Source of the DNA: Gremmenia infestans
Taxonomy: Eukaryota; Ascomycota; Leotiomycetes; Helotiales; Hamatocanthoscyphaceae
Assembly: GCA_032629725.1 (NCBI GenBank)
Contig: JAFEVB010000002.1
Coordinates: 3,658,001-3,722,000, forward strand
Reading direction: 5' to 3'
DNA length: 64,000 nt
Part shown: piece by piece, positions 37,041 through 47,700 of the stretch
How the letters are laid out: each line of letters begins with the position of its first letter
Numbering within the stretch: the stretch's first letter is position 1
Position numbers and translations under genes: made by a program
The notes under the pieces: model-generated
What the model was told of the DNA's origin: nothing
The model's input: the letters and a program-made list of their open reading frames with translations, nothing else
Database searches by the model: none

Positions 37041-37472
37041 TATAATAATTGCCTAGCTTTTATAGTACTAGGGTAAGTCTTATAACTTAAGTTAGATCCC
37101 TAGACCTAGGTTATTATTAGGTTAATATTAGTATCTATTAATAGATTACTAGTTGCTATACTTAGAAGTATAGCTTATTATAAAATATAAAGTAATAAGC
37201 GTATATTAGGAAATACTATTTAAGTTAAGTATAAAGCTTCTATCTAATAGGTAATAACCTAGCTTTATATAGAACCTTTATGCCTTTAGATCTTAATAGA
37301 TCCTAGCAGGCTGTAAGAATCCCTACGGTTCTTCTTAGTCTATTATATAACTAATATACTAAAAAAACGTCTTTTGCTTATATAAGAAAAACCTGTTTCT
37401 ACTAAAGATTCTTCTACGTCTAGAGCCAGATATTAAGCCTAAGGTCTCTTAGTTATATATTACGTTCGTAAT
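37041..37472 (-). repeat. Element C LTR, high-coordinate copy (5' LTR)
   Basis: 432 bp, from TATAATAATTGCCTAGC to TTACGTTCGTAATA, followed by the AGCTA target duplication. Confidence 0.88.
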
Positions 37473-37912
37473 AAGCTAAACCTAAAGAATATCTATATAA
37501 ATAGGCTAACTAAGAAGCTAGACGTAAAGCATACTAAGTTTACTATTTTTTAAGAAGTAGGCTTATATAGTTATTAACTAGATATACTACTAAGGATTTA
37601 TAATATTTTCTATAATAAGTTACTATAACTTATAGGTAATAACCTGCTACTAAGCTAGATATAAAATAACTTTTAACTACTACTATAGATTATTAAGAAT
37701 AATAAAAAATATAAAGTTTAGAAAATCCTAAAAAAAAAGGTTATATAATAAAGCTAAGGCTAATAAAGAAAGTTTCTAGTAAAATAGACCAGTTATACTA
37801 AGCCTATATAGGAGCTAAAAGATGCTATTAGAGACTATAAAGCACTTAATAACTAGAAAAAACAAATAGAGGTAATATAACTCTATATCTAATAAAGTAA
37901 GAAAAGAGGTAA

Positions 37913-38213
37913 TATAATAGATTATATCTAATATTAAGGCTTAGTATATAGTACTTATATATATAACTTAATTATCTTTTTATTTATCTTTTTATCTATT
38001 CTTTTTATCTACCTTTTATACTAAGGCTTAGTATATAGCACTAGCGTATATAACTTCGCGTATATAATATAACTATAATCTTACTTCCTAGAAAGCTAGA
38101 GAAACCTTCTAGAAAAAGCTTATATAAAAGAAGCTTCTTTTCTTTTATTAGTTAATTCTTCTTATATCAAATTTAGGCTTTTGCTTTATATACTTTATAT
38201 TCGCTCTATAATA
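37913..38213 (+). repeat. Element B right LTR
   Basis: 301 bp partner of 24988-25288, followed directly by the CTATT target duplication. Confidence 0.88.
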
Positions 38214-38218
38214 CTATT

Positions 38219-38910
38219 AGCCTAAAGCTATATTTAACCTATTAATTTTAGTATAATACTAAGATCTAAATTAAAGTAAAGTTATAAACCTAAATAAGCA
38301 AGTTAAATAGTAGATAAATAATCTAGAGAGAGGTTTATATTATATTCTTTTTAAACTATTTATAGCTTAATTATTTATTTTTATAGATAGATTACTAGCT
38401 AATAATAAAGATTTAAGTTTCTAGTTAGAATATATAATTATACTAGCAAATAAGAAGCTAAATAAAGTAGAAGATAAGTTTATTATTACTAGAAATATTA
38501 TTTATTAAAGCTTTATAAAAAGTAAAAAAGTAATAAAAAGCAGCTTAGCTTTTAAAATCTATAGTATAGTTATAAAAATAAATATAGAGATTATTATAAA
38601 TTTAACCCTTAAGCAAATTACTTAGGAACTAAAGATATTCTTAATTAAAATAGTTATCTATATAAACCTTTTCTTTTTTTATAAATATCTTATAAAGCTA
38701 GGGATAATAAAGAAGAAATAACTAATAATTAATATTATAGAATTATAAGAAGCTTATAAAAAATATAAGCTATATAAGATTTAGTAGATTAATAGAAAAA
38801 ATAACTTTATAGATATAATAATAAAAGCAAATCCTAATAAGTTATTAGAGACTTTTATTAATATAAATAGCTTTATAATTAAGATAGAAAAATAAATAAA
38901 GCGAAATTTA
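38219..38910 (+). pseudogene. Element A RNase H remains (Copia type)
   Basis: The plus strand resumes the Copia polyprotein interrupted at 24987. FIDRLLANNKDLSFQLEY near 38380 is followed by IIYQSFIKSKKVIKSSLAFK near 38500, where the family has its S-x-A-E-I-Y signature, and by INRKNNFIDIIIKANPNKLL near 38790, matching the family's G-E-D-N-x-A-D end. Collinearity with the left part supports the nesting model. Confidence 0.7.
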
Positions 38911-39264
38911 AAGCTAGCGCGCTAAACCGAATTCGGCTTATACTATAGAGGATTTTTAGGCGATCTAGATATATAAATTAAAGCGATCTAAAATATAGTT
39001 CTTATTAATTATACTTATTAGTTTTTATATATTTAGTATAATCTAATTATTTTATTAGATCTTTAGTTATATTTTTTAGCTATATTAATAAACTATATTA
39101 ATATATATATTTATTTTATATTATATATTAATATTTATATATATATTTTAGAAAGTAGAATCTATATTATAGTAGTAATACTAGATTAGAAAAATTATAA
39201 ATTATAGTAGTAATAATATAATATTATTAGTAGAAAGCAATTTAGCTATAAAGAGAAAACTATC

Positions 39265-39460
39265 TATATTAGAATAATAGTCTAGAATCCTAACCTTTCT
39301 AGTTATATAATTTTATATAGCTTAGTTAGCAAAGAGGTATTACCTTTTTATATCTATAATACTACTATAAATAGTATATATTATTAACTAGAATACTAGA
39401 ATCAAGTCTACTATATAGTATAGCAGAAGTGATTACATATTAACACCTATAATACTAATA
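39265..39460 (+). repeat. Element A right LTR
   Basis: 196 bp partner of 19295-19490, followed by ATATG. Confidence 0.85.
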
Positions 39461-41018
39461 ATATGCGCAAAAATAGGTTTTTGTTTTATACTTTTTATTA
39501 ATTTTTCCTATAATAGAAATAAAGCATACGCTATTAAGAAGACACTTAGAGGTTTTCGTAGACATATAATAGAATTATAAAAGAGCTTCTTTATATTACT
39601 AAAGACCGAGAGAGTATTCTTAGAATAGATACTTAATTTGATTAATAATTGTCCTTTAATATAGGAAGGCTCAGTAGCCTCGAAAGGGATTATAGTATTG
39701 GCTTAGAGGCTGAAAGGATCTTCTATAGTAGCTGCTTGGAGAGCGGAGCGAGGGGAGAGAAGGGTAATAGTGCTCTAGGCAGTCGAGATCACAGTGTTGG
39801 AGAAGTCAGATCTAATAAGCCGACGCTGATTAATGCAAGCTAAAAAGAAGTCTAAATCGCACTAATTTTTGCCTTTATACTAGTGCTTCTTTTATAAGCT
39901 TTCAGAGAGCGCCCTTTCCGAAAGCTAGAACTTACGGAACTTTCTATAGCTATTATCGCTTTATCGTTCAACTTTATAATAATCAGTCCTTCTTTCAAAG
40001 TTGTAATATTATAAAGTAGTAAATGCAAACTAGTAGAAACTAGAAACAGCAAAGATCTTCTAGCTTCACGCTCATTGTCGTTGTAGCAGAGTTGAAGTGC
40101 CCCTGTGCAGCGTCAAACTTCCATAGCGCTGGGAACGACGCGACGTATACCTTGCATGCGCTGCTCATATTTGTAATCCAGAGTAGTTGTTATAGAAGTG
40201 GTGCCCGCAGGCCTGATATGCAAGCAGAACTAGTGTGGCGCTAAGGCACCCTCAGCTTAGTATGAAGGTCACGTTTAGGTGATACCTATGACAACATTGC
40301 TCTACCCTAACACCCACCATTCATTGATAAGTTCTTAGTAAAGTAAGGTAGCTAGCAGTCTTCAAAAAAAAGCACACGCAACATATACGAGGCTTCTCTA
40401 AGAATCATGGTTGTGATGAAGCCAACTTGCAACTTGTCATGTTATGGATCACGAGTGGGTTACTAGAGACTCGCTAAGGGACGGCGCGGCCCGTGCTTTT
40501 GAGGTTATTCCCAACGTCCAATTTCCATAGGTGCTCTATGGCTTCTCTCTTTCTATTTATCTTGGTTAAAAAAAACCTTGCTATTAGAAGTCTACCGAAC
40601 AGTGGCACTACTAGCGTTTTGTCGACTGTGGAATTTCGCCAGAGTGCAAAGCTCGTTTTGGGAGTGCAAGTGCCACAGCAGTGATGAGCTTGACGCCTTC
40701 GTCCCGGGCCATATCTACAGCGTAATCCAGCTATAGATCATGGAAATCCCAAAATCATGCTCATTAAACACAGTCAAAGCGCTCTCTACATCCCCATCCC
40801 CAATGCCCACTCTACAAGAGAGAGCGCGGGGGTCGGGATTAGTTCTTGCCATTGCATTGCAAGTGAATCTCTCGTTGTGTAAAAGGTAGTATTACCGCAC
40901 TATCTTTTATTTTCTCGTCCTCTAAATTGTTTGTCTATCTGCCATCTGTCATCCGTTCCCACAAACACAGCACAACGCAACTTTCCATTTCCCTTTCCCA
41001 TAACATTGTCTCTCTAGC
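39461..41018. other. Intergenic: right border of the repeat island
   Basis: AT-rich to about 39640, then near-normal composition. The segment 39640-39845 has an open plus-strand frame rich in Ser, Gly and Arg that I do not recognise. No repeat border or RNA gene is seen. The last 150 bp are pyrimidine-rich, as in a fungal leader. Confidence 0.45.
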
Positions 41019-42593
41019 ATGTCTATACAAGAACCTGAAGCCGATCGGCGCTTGCCAAAGTATGCCGACCTGGATGCTTTGGTAGCAGCAGGAGGCTATG
41101 TTCATTTCCTTCGGGAGTCATGGCGCCTTAATGATCCCCATCATCCTAAGGGAAAGGCGACGAGTATTCAACCCGCAGAGGTCGAAGTATCCTTCCTCTC
41201 CGTACTCAATGGCTTGTCCCGCCCCGATGGCCAGAAGCAGCGCAAACAGGTCATCAATCAAGTAAGCTCCAACCTCAGTTTTCCCACGTCTGACCGGATA
41301 TCATTCACTTCGTGCGGCAGCTAACCACCCATACCTTAGAAAGATGTACCGCGACTGAGACGGCAAAGCCCGCAGCGCTTGGCTCCAGCGCAACAAATAC
41401 TCTCGCAGTGCTTTTGGAAAGGCACTTGACTTCAAGGCATGTACCGCATTACTCTTTCTGGTGATAATGTAAGTACTTCTACTTACACTGCACTCAGGGC
41501 TCCATCATTGGTTACCTCTTCCTCAACGCATACTGCGTCTCAATTGCCTCCAAGCCCACCCATGGTGCCGTTGGCGCTCAAGCAAACGTGTCTCAAAGTT
41601 CCTCCAACCTCTCGTCCGACACTGCAAAATCTATCAATGCCCCCGTGGCTGCCGACGACGAGCGAGGGTTCTTTAGTAACCTCGCCTTCCGCACTAAGCC
41701 TTCTTGCCAACCAGTCAATGCAAGTGAGGACTCTGCCTCTCGCACGAATCACGCCAAGGAAGCACATAGCAAATATGTCGTAAAGCTCATGAAACTCCAT
41801 TATCATCGCTTCTCCCAGAAGGTATGCTCCCAAACGGGTGATCTCCTCTTTACATTCAGGGGGGGCTAACTTTGTTTGCCAGTCCATTGTAGTTCCTGTC
41901 TGGGCTTCCGTCGACAATTCCACCGGCTCAGCTACTCAGGCTACAGAGCTCCCTCAAGGTTTTGCCTCGGAAACCTCCTCTTCCCACCAGTTGGTCGATG
42001 CTGCCACCCAGAATGATGGAAACGGGCCTTTCAATACCATCCCAATGTCCCACGGCAACTTGGCTGTTCGTTTCAAGAATCCCCAACACAGTCTCGAAGG
42101 CACCAAAGCCTGTGCCGACGAATTCGCAGGCTTGTCTGCCCGCCTCGCTGAGTATCTCCACAATGCTCACAACCGCCCCAACCACGTTAGCGGCTATGTT
42201 CTCAACGCCACTGAAGCCCAATCCAGCTATTGCGAAGGCAGAGCTGAGGGATGCCAAATGGTATATCACAAAATGTTTGGAACTTCACTTTTCGATAGAA
42301 GACTAACGGTTGTTTAGTATTCTGCTACTGATGAACACCTCGTGCCGGTTTCTGACGCCCATGTCTGGAATGATAATTTTCTTTGGCCCGAGCCGTCTGA
42401 AGGTTTGAATGAAAAACATCTGCCCAATTGCGTTGTCTGCCAGATAAATGATGTAAGCCTGGAGGGAGACTTCGAAGATTCGTGCAAATGCTATGGTATT
42501 GACGAGAATGACTTTGGCTTTAATGAAGGCTTTGTTGAGGACGATGATCGGAGGAGGACGACCACGATGACGATGATGATGATGTTTCCATGA
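41019..42593 (+). pseudogene. Damaged gene of unknown family, copy B (paralogue of 5269-6613)
   Basis: Family not recognised. Inferred exons are 41019-41261, about 41344-41436, 41498-41821, 41883-42260 and 42318-42593. Exon 1 holds DALVAAGGYVHFL, matching DALNAAGGLNQFL of copy A. Exon 2 (DGKARSAWLQRNKYSRS) fits its neighbours in frame only if it starts at a weak acceptor and ends at a GC..AG intron; it contains a TGA at 41356. Exons 3 and 4 are fully open; a GAVGAQA block matches PVGAQA of copy A. The last exon has a C-x2-C motif (NCVVCQIND) and an acidic end with a GAT-type repeat. Exon 1 and penultimate-exon ends coincide with copy A. A single stop, possibly a CGA-to-TGA change, separates it from an open gene, so a live gene with other splicing cannot be excluded. 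Confidence 0.5.
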
Positions 42594-43535
42594 CTTGCTA
42601 GATGCCTCTTTTCCTTACAGTACAGTAGACACAGGATGATGTTATCAACGCGGCTAGTGGTAGGCAAGTTTTGAGTTGGATGTTCTGGGAATTTTCTCGG
42701 GCGCTCGATTTACCTGTGTATCATATATGGGTGGACTGGTCTGTCACGGCGTTCGCTGGTGTCTTTCAGGCTTTCGGGCGGTCTTGGATTGAGGATGTGC
42801 ATCTTGGTTTTTGTTTGCCATTGATGATATCTTGGTGATGATCAATGAATAATGGTCTCTTATGATTGTCCCGAGAGGATTTATATATGTTGTTGTGAAT
42901 GGGCCCTTTTAGACTTGGTACGTCAGACCAACTCCTGAAGTCGCTTCATGAGGAGGAAAGTCGAGAGAAGCACTTGGTGAGACCAAACAGGGAGTCCCAA
43001 GATCAGACATTAATATCCATGGTGTAAATTAATCCATCATAAAGCCTGGCCGTGTCAATTAGGTGATGTTGTAGGGAATATGACAGATGCCATTAATCGA
43101 GCAATCAAGTGAAGAGAGTTGAGCAGGTATCAGGAATCGAATATTGTAAAGTGGCCATCGAAGGACTTGAAATTCAAGATTTTCTTATCAGCATACAAGT
43201 TTCAAAACTAACCTCTAACCATAAGATAAATCCACCTTTCCTTCCTAATCCCCGCACGACTGAAAACCTCCTCCAGCTACTCCCCACCAACCACCTGACA
43301 AGAACAAGCCTTGCTATTTCCTCCTAGATCCCCTCTTCTATAACAGGAATGTCATTCCCAAGACGCTCACCATCCTTCCTTTTCTTTTCTCTCCCTATTC
43401 CTCCTCCCTAGCTCCTTCCCCCACTTCCCCTCCCACCACCGAAAACACTCCCTCGCTCTCGGACTACCAATCTAACACTCTCATCAGCCCTGGTCCTATA
43501 GCTAATCCCCATCCTTATCCCCCGCGTCACTATCC
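42594..43535. other. Intergenic, no gene recognised
   Basis: The first 170 bp are similar to the 3' flank of copy A. The rest has no supportable frame. Confidence 0.5.
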
Positions 43536-44307
43536 CTACCCCAAAGTAAAACCCCACAAACATACCTGCCCCGCAACCTTCCCCCACCCCCCTAACAACC
43601 GCTCCCTCCCCGTAAATCTCTTGCCAACCCCCTGAACAACACCCACCCATGCCCTCTCTACCTCACCCCGCCCCACCCATCTCCCCTTATTTCCCTTCCA
43701 AACCATCCCGATGAAACGCACATAGCTATTCCGCAAAAGATGCAAATACCCCTTCTTATACCGCGGTATATATAACCCATTGGCAGTACTAGTAAATCTC
43801 TGCAACGGAGGACTTCTCATTCTCTTCCACCTCCACCTCTTCATTCGTATCCACCAAGATTTCCCATGCCGTGCACAATGTCTATAAAAGGACTCTCGCC
43901 CTGGCCCTGGCTCGCGAATAAACTCGTTCTTGTTTCCGTCACGCAAGTAAAGGGTGCGGGAACAGTTTTTGGTTGCTCTTGGTTGTGTAGATTTCGATTG
44001 CCGATTCTGGGATTCAGGGGTCTTGATCTCGCGTTCCGATTCTACTGCTCCACCTCTCACTCCTCCTCCTACTCCCGCGCCTGCTTCCAGAATCACAGCC
44101 CCTAAACACCAAACAATCAGCTTAATCCCTTCTCTCCTTGCCCTATAAATAGTAGCGTATGTTGAAGTGAAGCAACTCACGGTTTAGACGCGAACGTTTC
44201 TTTCCTTTATGGCCACTTCGTCTCGAGCGACGATTGCGAGGCACGATGAATTTCGCAGGGAGCTCGGGCGTTGCTACGCAGTAGCGCCAGAGGTTTGAGT
44301 GGCTCAT
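43536..44307 (-). CDS. Hypothetical basic protein
   Basis: Not recognised. Two exons are inferred: 44181-44307 and 43536-44101, joined by a 79-bp intron with a GTGAGT donor and TTTAG acceptor. They give 230 residues in continuous frame starting MSHSNLWRYCVATPELPAKF. The protein is rich in Arg, Lys, Gly and Trp, with a tract KSWWIRMKRWRWKRMRS near the middle. An upstream in-frame ATG at 44418 would extend it by 37 residues. The C-terminal third is Gly/Trp/Val-rich and may be read-through of an untranslated region. Support is the open frame across a good intron only; it could be spurious. Confidence 0.35.
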
Positions 44308-44730
44308 TGTTTGGTTTGTCGTGGGCGTGATGGGTGGGTATGGAGTTTTGGTAGATGGTGTAGTAGATCGGTTGTGTAGTTTTAGGCTTGAGGTTTCTAA
44401 TCGAGGTTTTCTTTTCATGGTTGTAGATTTTAAGAGAAGTGGTGTGAATTGAACGTGGTTTGATTTGAAGATAATGGAATGATTTGGGGCGGTACGTTGA
44501 ATAATTCACTTGCGAGACGTGGGATTCTAGGATTCTAAATAACTTACAATTATTAAGTTGAGTGGGCTAAAGATATTAAGATTGATTTTGTTTCGTTACT
44601 TTTTCGAGAGCTCGTAGCTTCTTACTTCAGCACTTCCGCTCATATGTCAAACACAACACAGGTAGCTCTTACAAATCAAACTAGCCAGACTTCATTGAGC
44701 ACCCAGAGCCAATTCAGTCCTCCTTTACCA
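44308..44730. other. Intergenic between two minus-strand genes
   Basis: The 3' flank of the large repeat protein gene and the upstream region of the small basic frame. No other feature is seen. Confidence 0.5.
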
Positions 44731-47700
44731 CTATTTTGCAAGATCACCAGCAACCTCAATATCCACATCATCCCCTGAAAGATCAATAGCAACAGCTTTC
44801 TTACCATGAGTTGCCTCGCGAGCCTTGACACCCTCATCACCCGAATCATCATACAAATCATCTTCCCCAACTGTAGTCCTACCCTCTTCCATCTCAATCT
44901 TTAATCCAGTGCGCTTTTGTTCCAATTCCCCATCAATGATACCCGCAATCTCAGGTTCCGCAAGAGGCTTGCCATCCGCATCCCAGTAATGATCAGTAGC
45001 ATACTGCATTCGAGCGCCCGTCGCCATGAATGGAAGTCCATCTCCCCTCGCCTGGGCATCAAAGCAGCCAGGCAAAAAAACAACTGTTTGCATGCAGTTG
45101 CTGTATTCAGCTCTGTCCTGGCGAATGACTTTCGCAGTAGGGCTAGAAGCAATGGGCTCATTGTCCTCCTCTTCTGATGGCAATAACCGAAAGACGTCCT
45201 CCATATCAACACCATTTTCTCCGTCCTCTGCAATAAGTGGCTTTCCCGCTTTCTTTGCCAAGTTCTTTAGTAGCGGCGTGTTTCGATGATGGATCTGATT
45301 CATCGCATCATTGTACCAGTATTTCTTGGTCTGAGGCGACATACTATTATCATCCCACTTCTGGAATTCCAGCCAAATAAGAGCTTCCCATGCCTTTTCT
45401 AGCAATGTGAGGGTGATTTTGCCTTCGTTGCAATCATACATGCTCTGCGAAAACCTTTGGTAGCCAAACTCAATGACTAGATTGAGGAATCCCTTATTGA
45501 TGATCTCCTGCAGCGCTGGGACTTTGACCTTGACGTTAACCCCTTTCTTCTCTGCTGCTTCCCCACCCTCTTTCTCTTCTAGAGTTCTCCCCTCTCTTTT
45601 CGCTAGCTCTTTAAATAACTTCGATCCGTGGCGAGTGTGAATTTGAGTTAGCGCTGTAATGTAACAAGCGACCTTCATTTCGGAGAATTCCATGCCCGTA
45701 TCCCACTTCTGGAACGTTAGCCAAAGAAACTTTTCCCATGCATCTTCTATTTGCTTGAGAGTTACTGGTTCTTCATTGTATTCAGTTACAGCCTGGGCAA
45801 AATTTTGGAAGGGCAGTCCGGCAAGCATCTTGACGAATCCTTTCTTAACGGCTTTCTTGAAAGGGGGAATTTTAATCTCGACAGCTTGCTCTTTTCTCGT
45901 CTCCACGGATTTCTCATCATGTTTTATCGGTGGAAAGAGCCCCTCCATTTCAGCTAGACCTCTAAGGGGTTCGGTTCTCCGATCATAAATCTGATGCAAT
46001 GCCTTGTAGTATTGAGTCATTTTCTCTTCAGAATTTGTGCCTTCCTTAAACCATTCCTGGAATTCCAACCAGATCGCTGCCTCCCAGGCGTCTTCGAGCT
46101 GCGTGAGAGTTAATTTGCCTTCATCCAAGTCATATGTGTTTGAAGCGAAGGTGGAATAGCCTATCTTAAACGCTAAGCCGAGAAAACCTTCTATGGCGAC
46201 GTCTTCGAACGCTGGAACTCTGATATCGGTGGAAAGCGTCTTGGGTACTTGAGCGGAGGTACGGGCAGATTTGTGCGCTTTGGTATTCATAGTTGCTGGA
46301 TCGTGCGCATCTTTTGTTGCTTGATGCCCGGCTCGGTTGGCGGCGAGGAACAAGGCTGTTTTAGCTTTTTTGGCTTTCTTCGCCGTCATTCTAACTTCGC
46401 CAACTATGACTCCGGATTGGGTTTCCCAGCCCTTTGGCTCTTGATTGCTACTGCCGGTTGCTGATAAAAAGCTCGCGGGCTTTGTATGTTTTCCGAAGAT
46501 GGGGTATGGCTTTTGAGAGAATTTTGTTACGCCGATCATTATTGAACCTTCGGGCTCGTTGGAAATCTCAAGCTGTGTAGGAGTAATTTGTGTTTCGCCA
46601 TGTGGAACATGATTGACAACGCTGGGTGTAGGATGGGAACTCGGACCAGCTAGATGGGTTCTCTTGAGCCCGCTCGGAGCATTCAATGACAGTGTGGCTT
46701 TCGGTTTGCCCATGGCTGCAAAAGTTGTCAGGGGGGCTAGCTTTGGGATATCTGAGGGTGCCTGTAGAGCAATGTCTGTGCTCGTGTCATCAGTCTTCTC
46801 GGACAGAAGTCCTGCCTGCCACTGTTGAATACTATCCCGGAGAGTAGTCTTGACAGTATCGCTATTTGGAGCTACAAATAGTGCAGAATCTGCGTCGTCA
46901 ATAAGCGCTGCTACTGTCTTCTTCGCATTTCGGTTAGCCAGTTTGGCAGCTTTTCTCGCAATGGTTCTTTCCTCCCTATTCCCCCTTCGGCGCACAACTT
47001 TTGGTTCGTCACAGCGTAGACTCGTGTTAGCAACGCTAGCTTTTTGTTCTTGATGGTGCTGATGAACTGTATACGGCGGCTGGCTCTTGTAAGTCTCCCA
47101 ACTTGTACCGTATAGTGGGGCAGTGACTTGATTCAAGGCTGGCACTGGCCTGAAATCTTGTGTGGACACCTGAGATCCAGTTGTCTGTCGGACTTCGGGT
47201 AGTTTCTCATTTTGATTCGAGACGATATAGTCGTTGCTAGTCGTTGCTAGACTGGGCAGCGTGGAATCTCTGATTTCTTGTGAAGTAGCGACTATTCCTC
47301 TCATCGAAACATCTAGATTTCGATTTGGAATCTGTTTCTGGCTGCCCATAGTTCCACTGGGGGTAATGGCTTCATGGTCGAGCATGTTTCGTGGCCCAGC
47401 GTTTACTGACGGCATGGGTCCCAGATTCTGGTGGGGGTAGTAATCAAAGCCGCTGGTGCAATTTTTCCCCGCTGCTAGACCTGGGATAGAAAACACTTGA
47501 AATTTTGAATTCAAAGACATGTGCCCTCGTAGTGGGGTAGAATTTGGTTGCTGTTTAGTGGTTAGTGGCCTATTCTCGTAGTGTTTTGTAGACTGCTGTA
47601 TTGACACTTCGTGTGCACGTAGTGTATCTGGGCCAGTCGGGTCGTAGTTCAGACCAACAACCTTCTGCGAGTAGTTTTTCGTATCAATTCTCTTCGATAA

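Larger units (their letters stand above)
31015..37472 (-). mobile_element. Element C: Ty3/Gypsy-like LTR retrotransposon, inserted in B on the minus strand
   Basis: Two direct repeats of 433 bp (31015-31447) and 432 bp (37041-37472), with a perfect 5-bp target duplication, AGCTA, at 31010-31014 and 37473-37477. Total 6,458 bp, a complete Gypsy length. Minus-strand remains include a reverse transcriptase motif near 34380. It is the innermost complete element and has no further insertion inside. Confidence 0.88.
24988..38213 (+). mobile_element. Element B: Ty3/Gypsy-like LTR retrotransposon inserted in A
   Basis: Two 301-bp direct repeats (24988-25288 and 37913-38213) with a perfect 5-bp target duplication, CTATT, at 24983-24987 and 38214-38218. 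Plus-strand remains occur in Gypsy order: zinc knuckle near 26880, reverse transcriptase and RNase H at about 27850-29040, integrase at about 30335-30840. The interior is interrupted by a solo LTR (29619-30102) and by element C (31015-37472). Without these, B is about 6.3 kb. Confidence 0.88.
19295..39460 (+). mobile_element. Element A: Ty1/Copia-like LTR retrotransposon, split by nested insertions
   Basis: The outermost member of the stack. Two 196-bp direct repeats lie at 19295-19490 and 39265-39460, flanked by ATATA (19290-19294) and ATATG (39461-39465), a 5-bp target duplication differing by one G/A change. Without the insert at 24988-38213 and its duplicated CTATT, A would be about 6.9 kb, a normal length. 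Reading through stops on the plus strand gives Copia-type reverse transcriptase remains before the insert and Copia-type RNase H remains after it. Almost every CpA and TpG has been lost. Confidence 0.85.

Noticed and set aside
19295..39460. The 20-kb AT-rich block as a centromere or a mitochondrial insertion
   Set aside because: Paired LTRs, target duplications and collinear pol remains explain the whole block; it is too short for a typical regional centromere and carries no mitochondrial gene.
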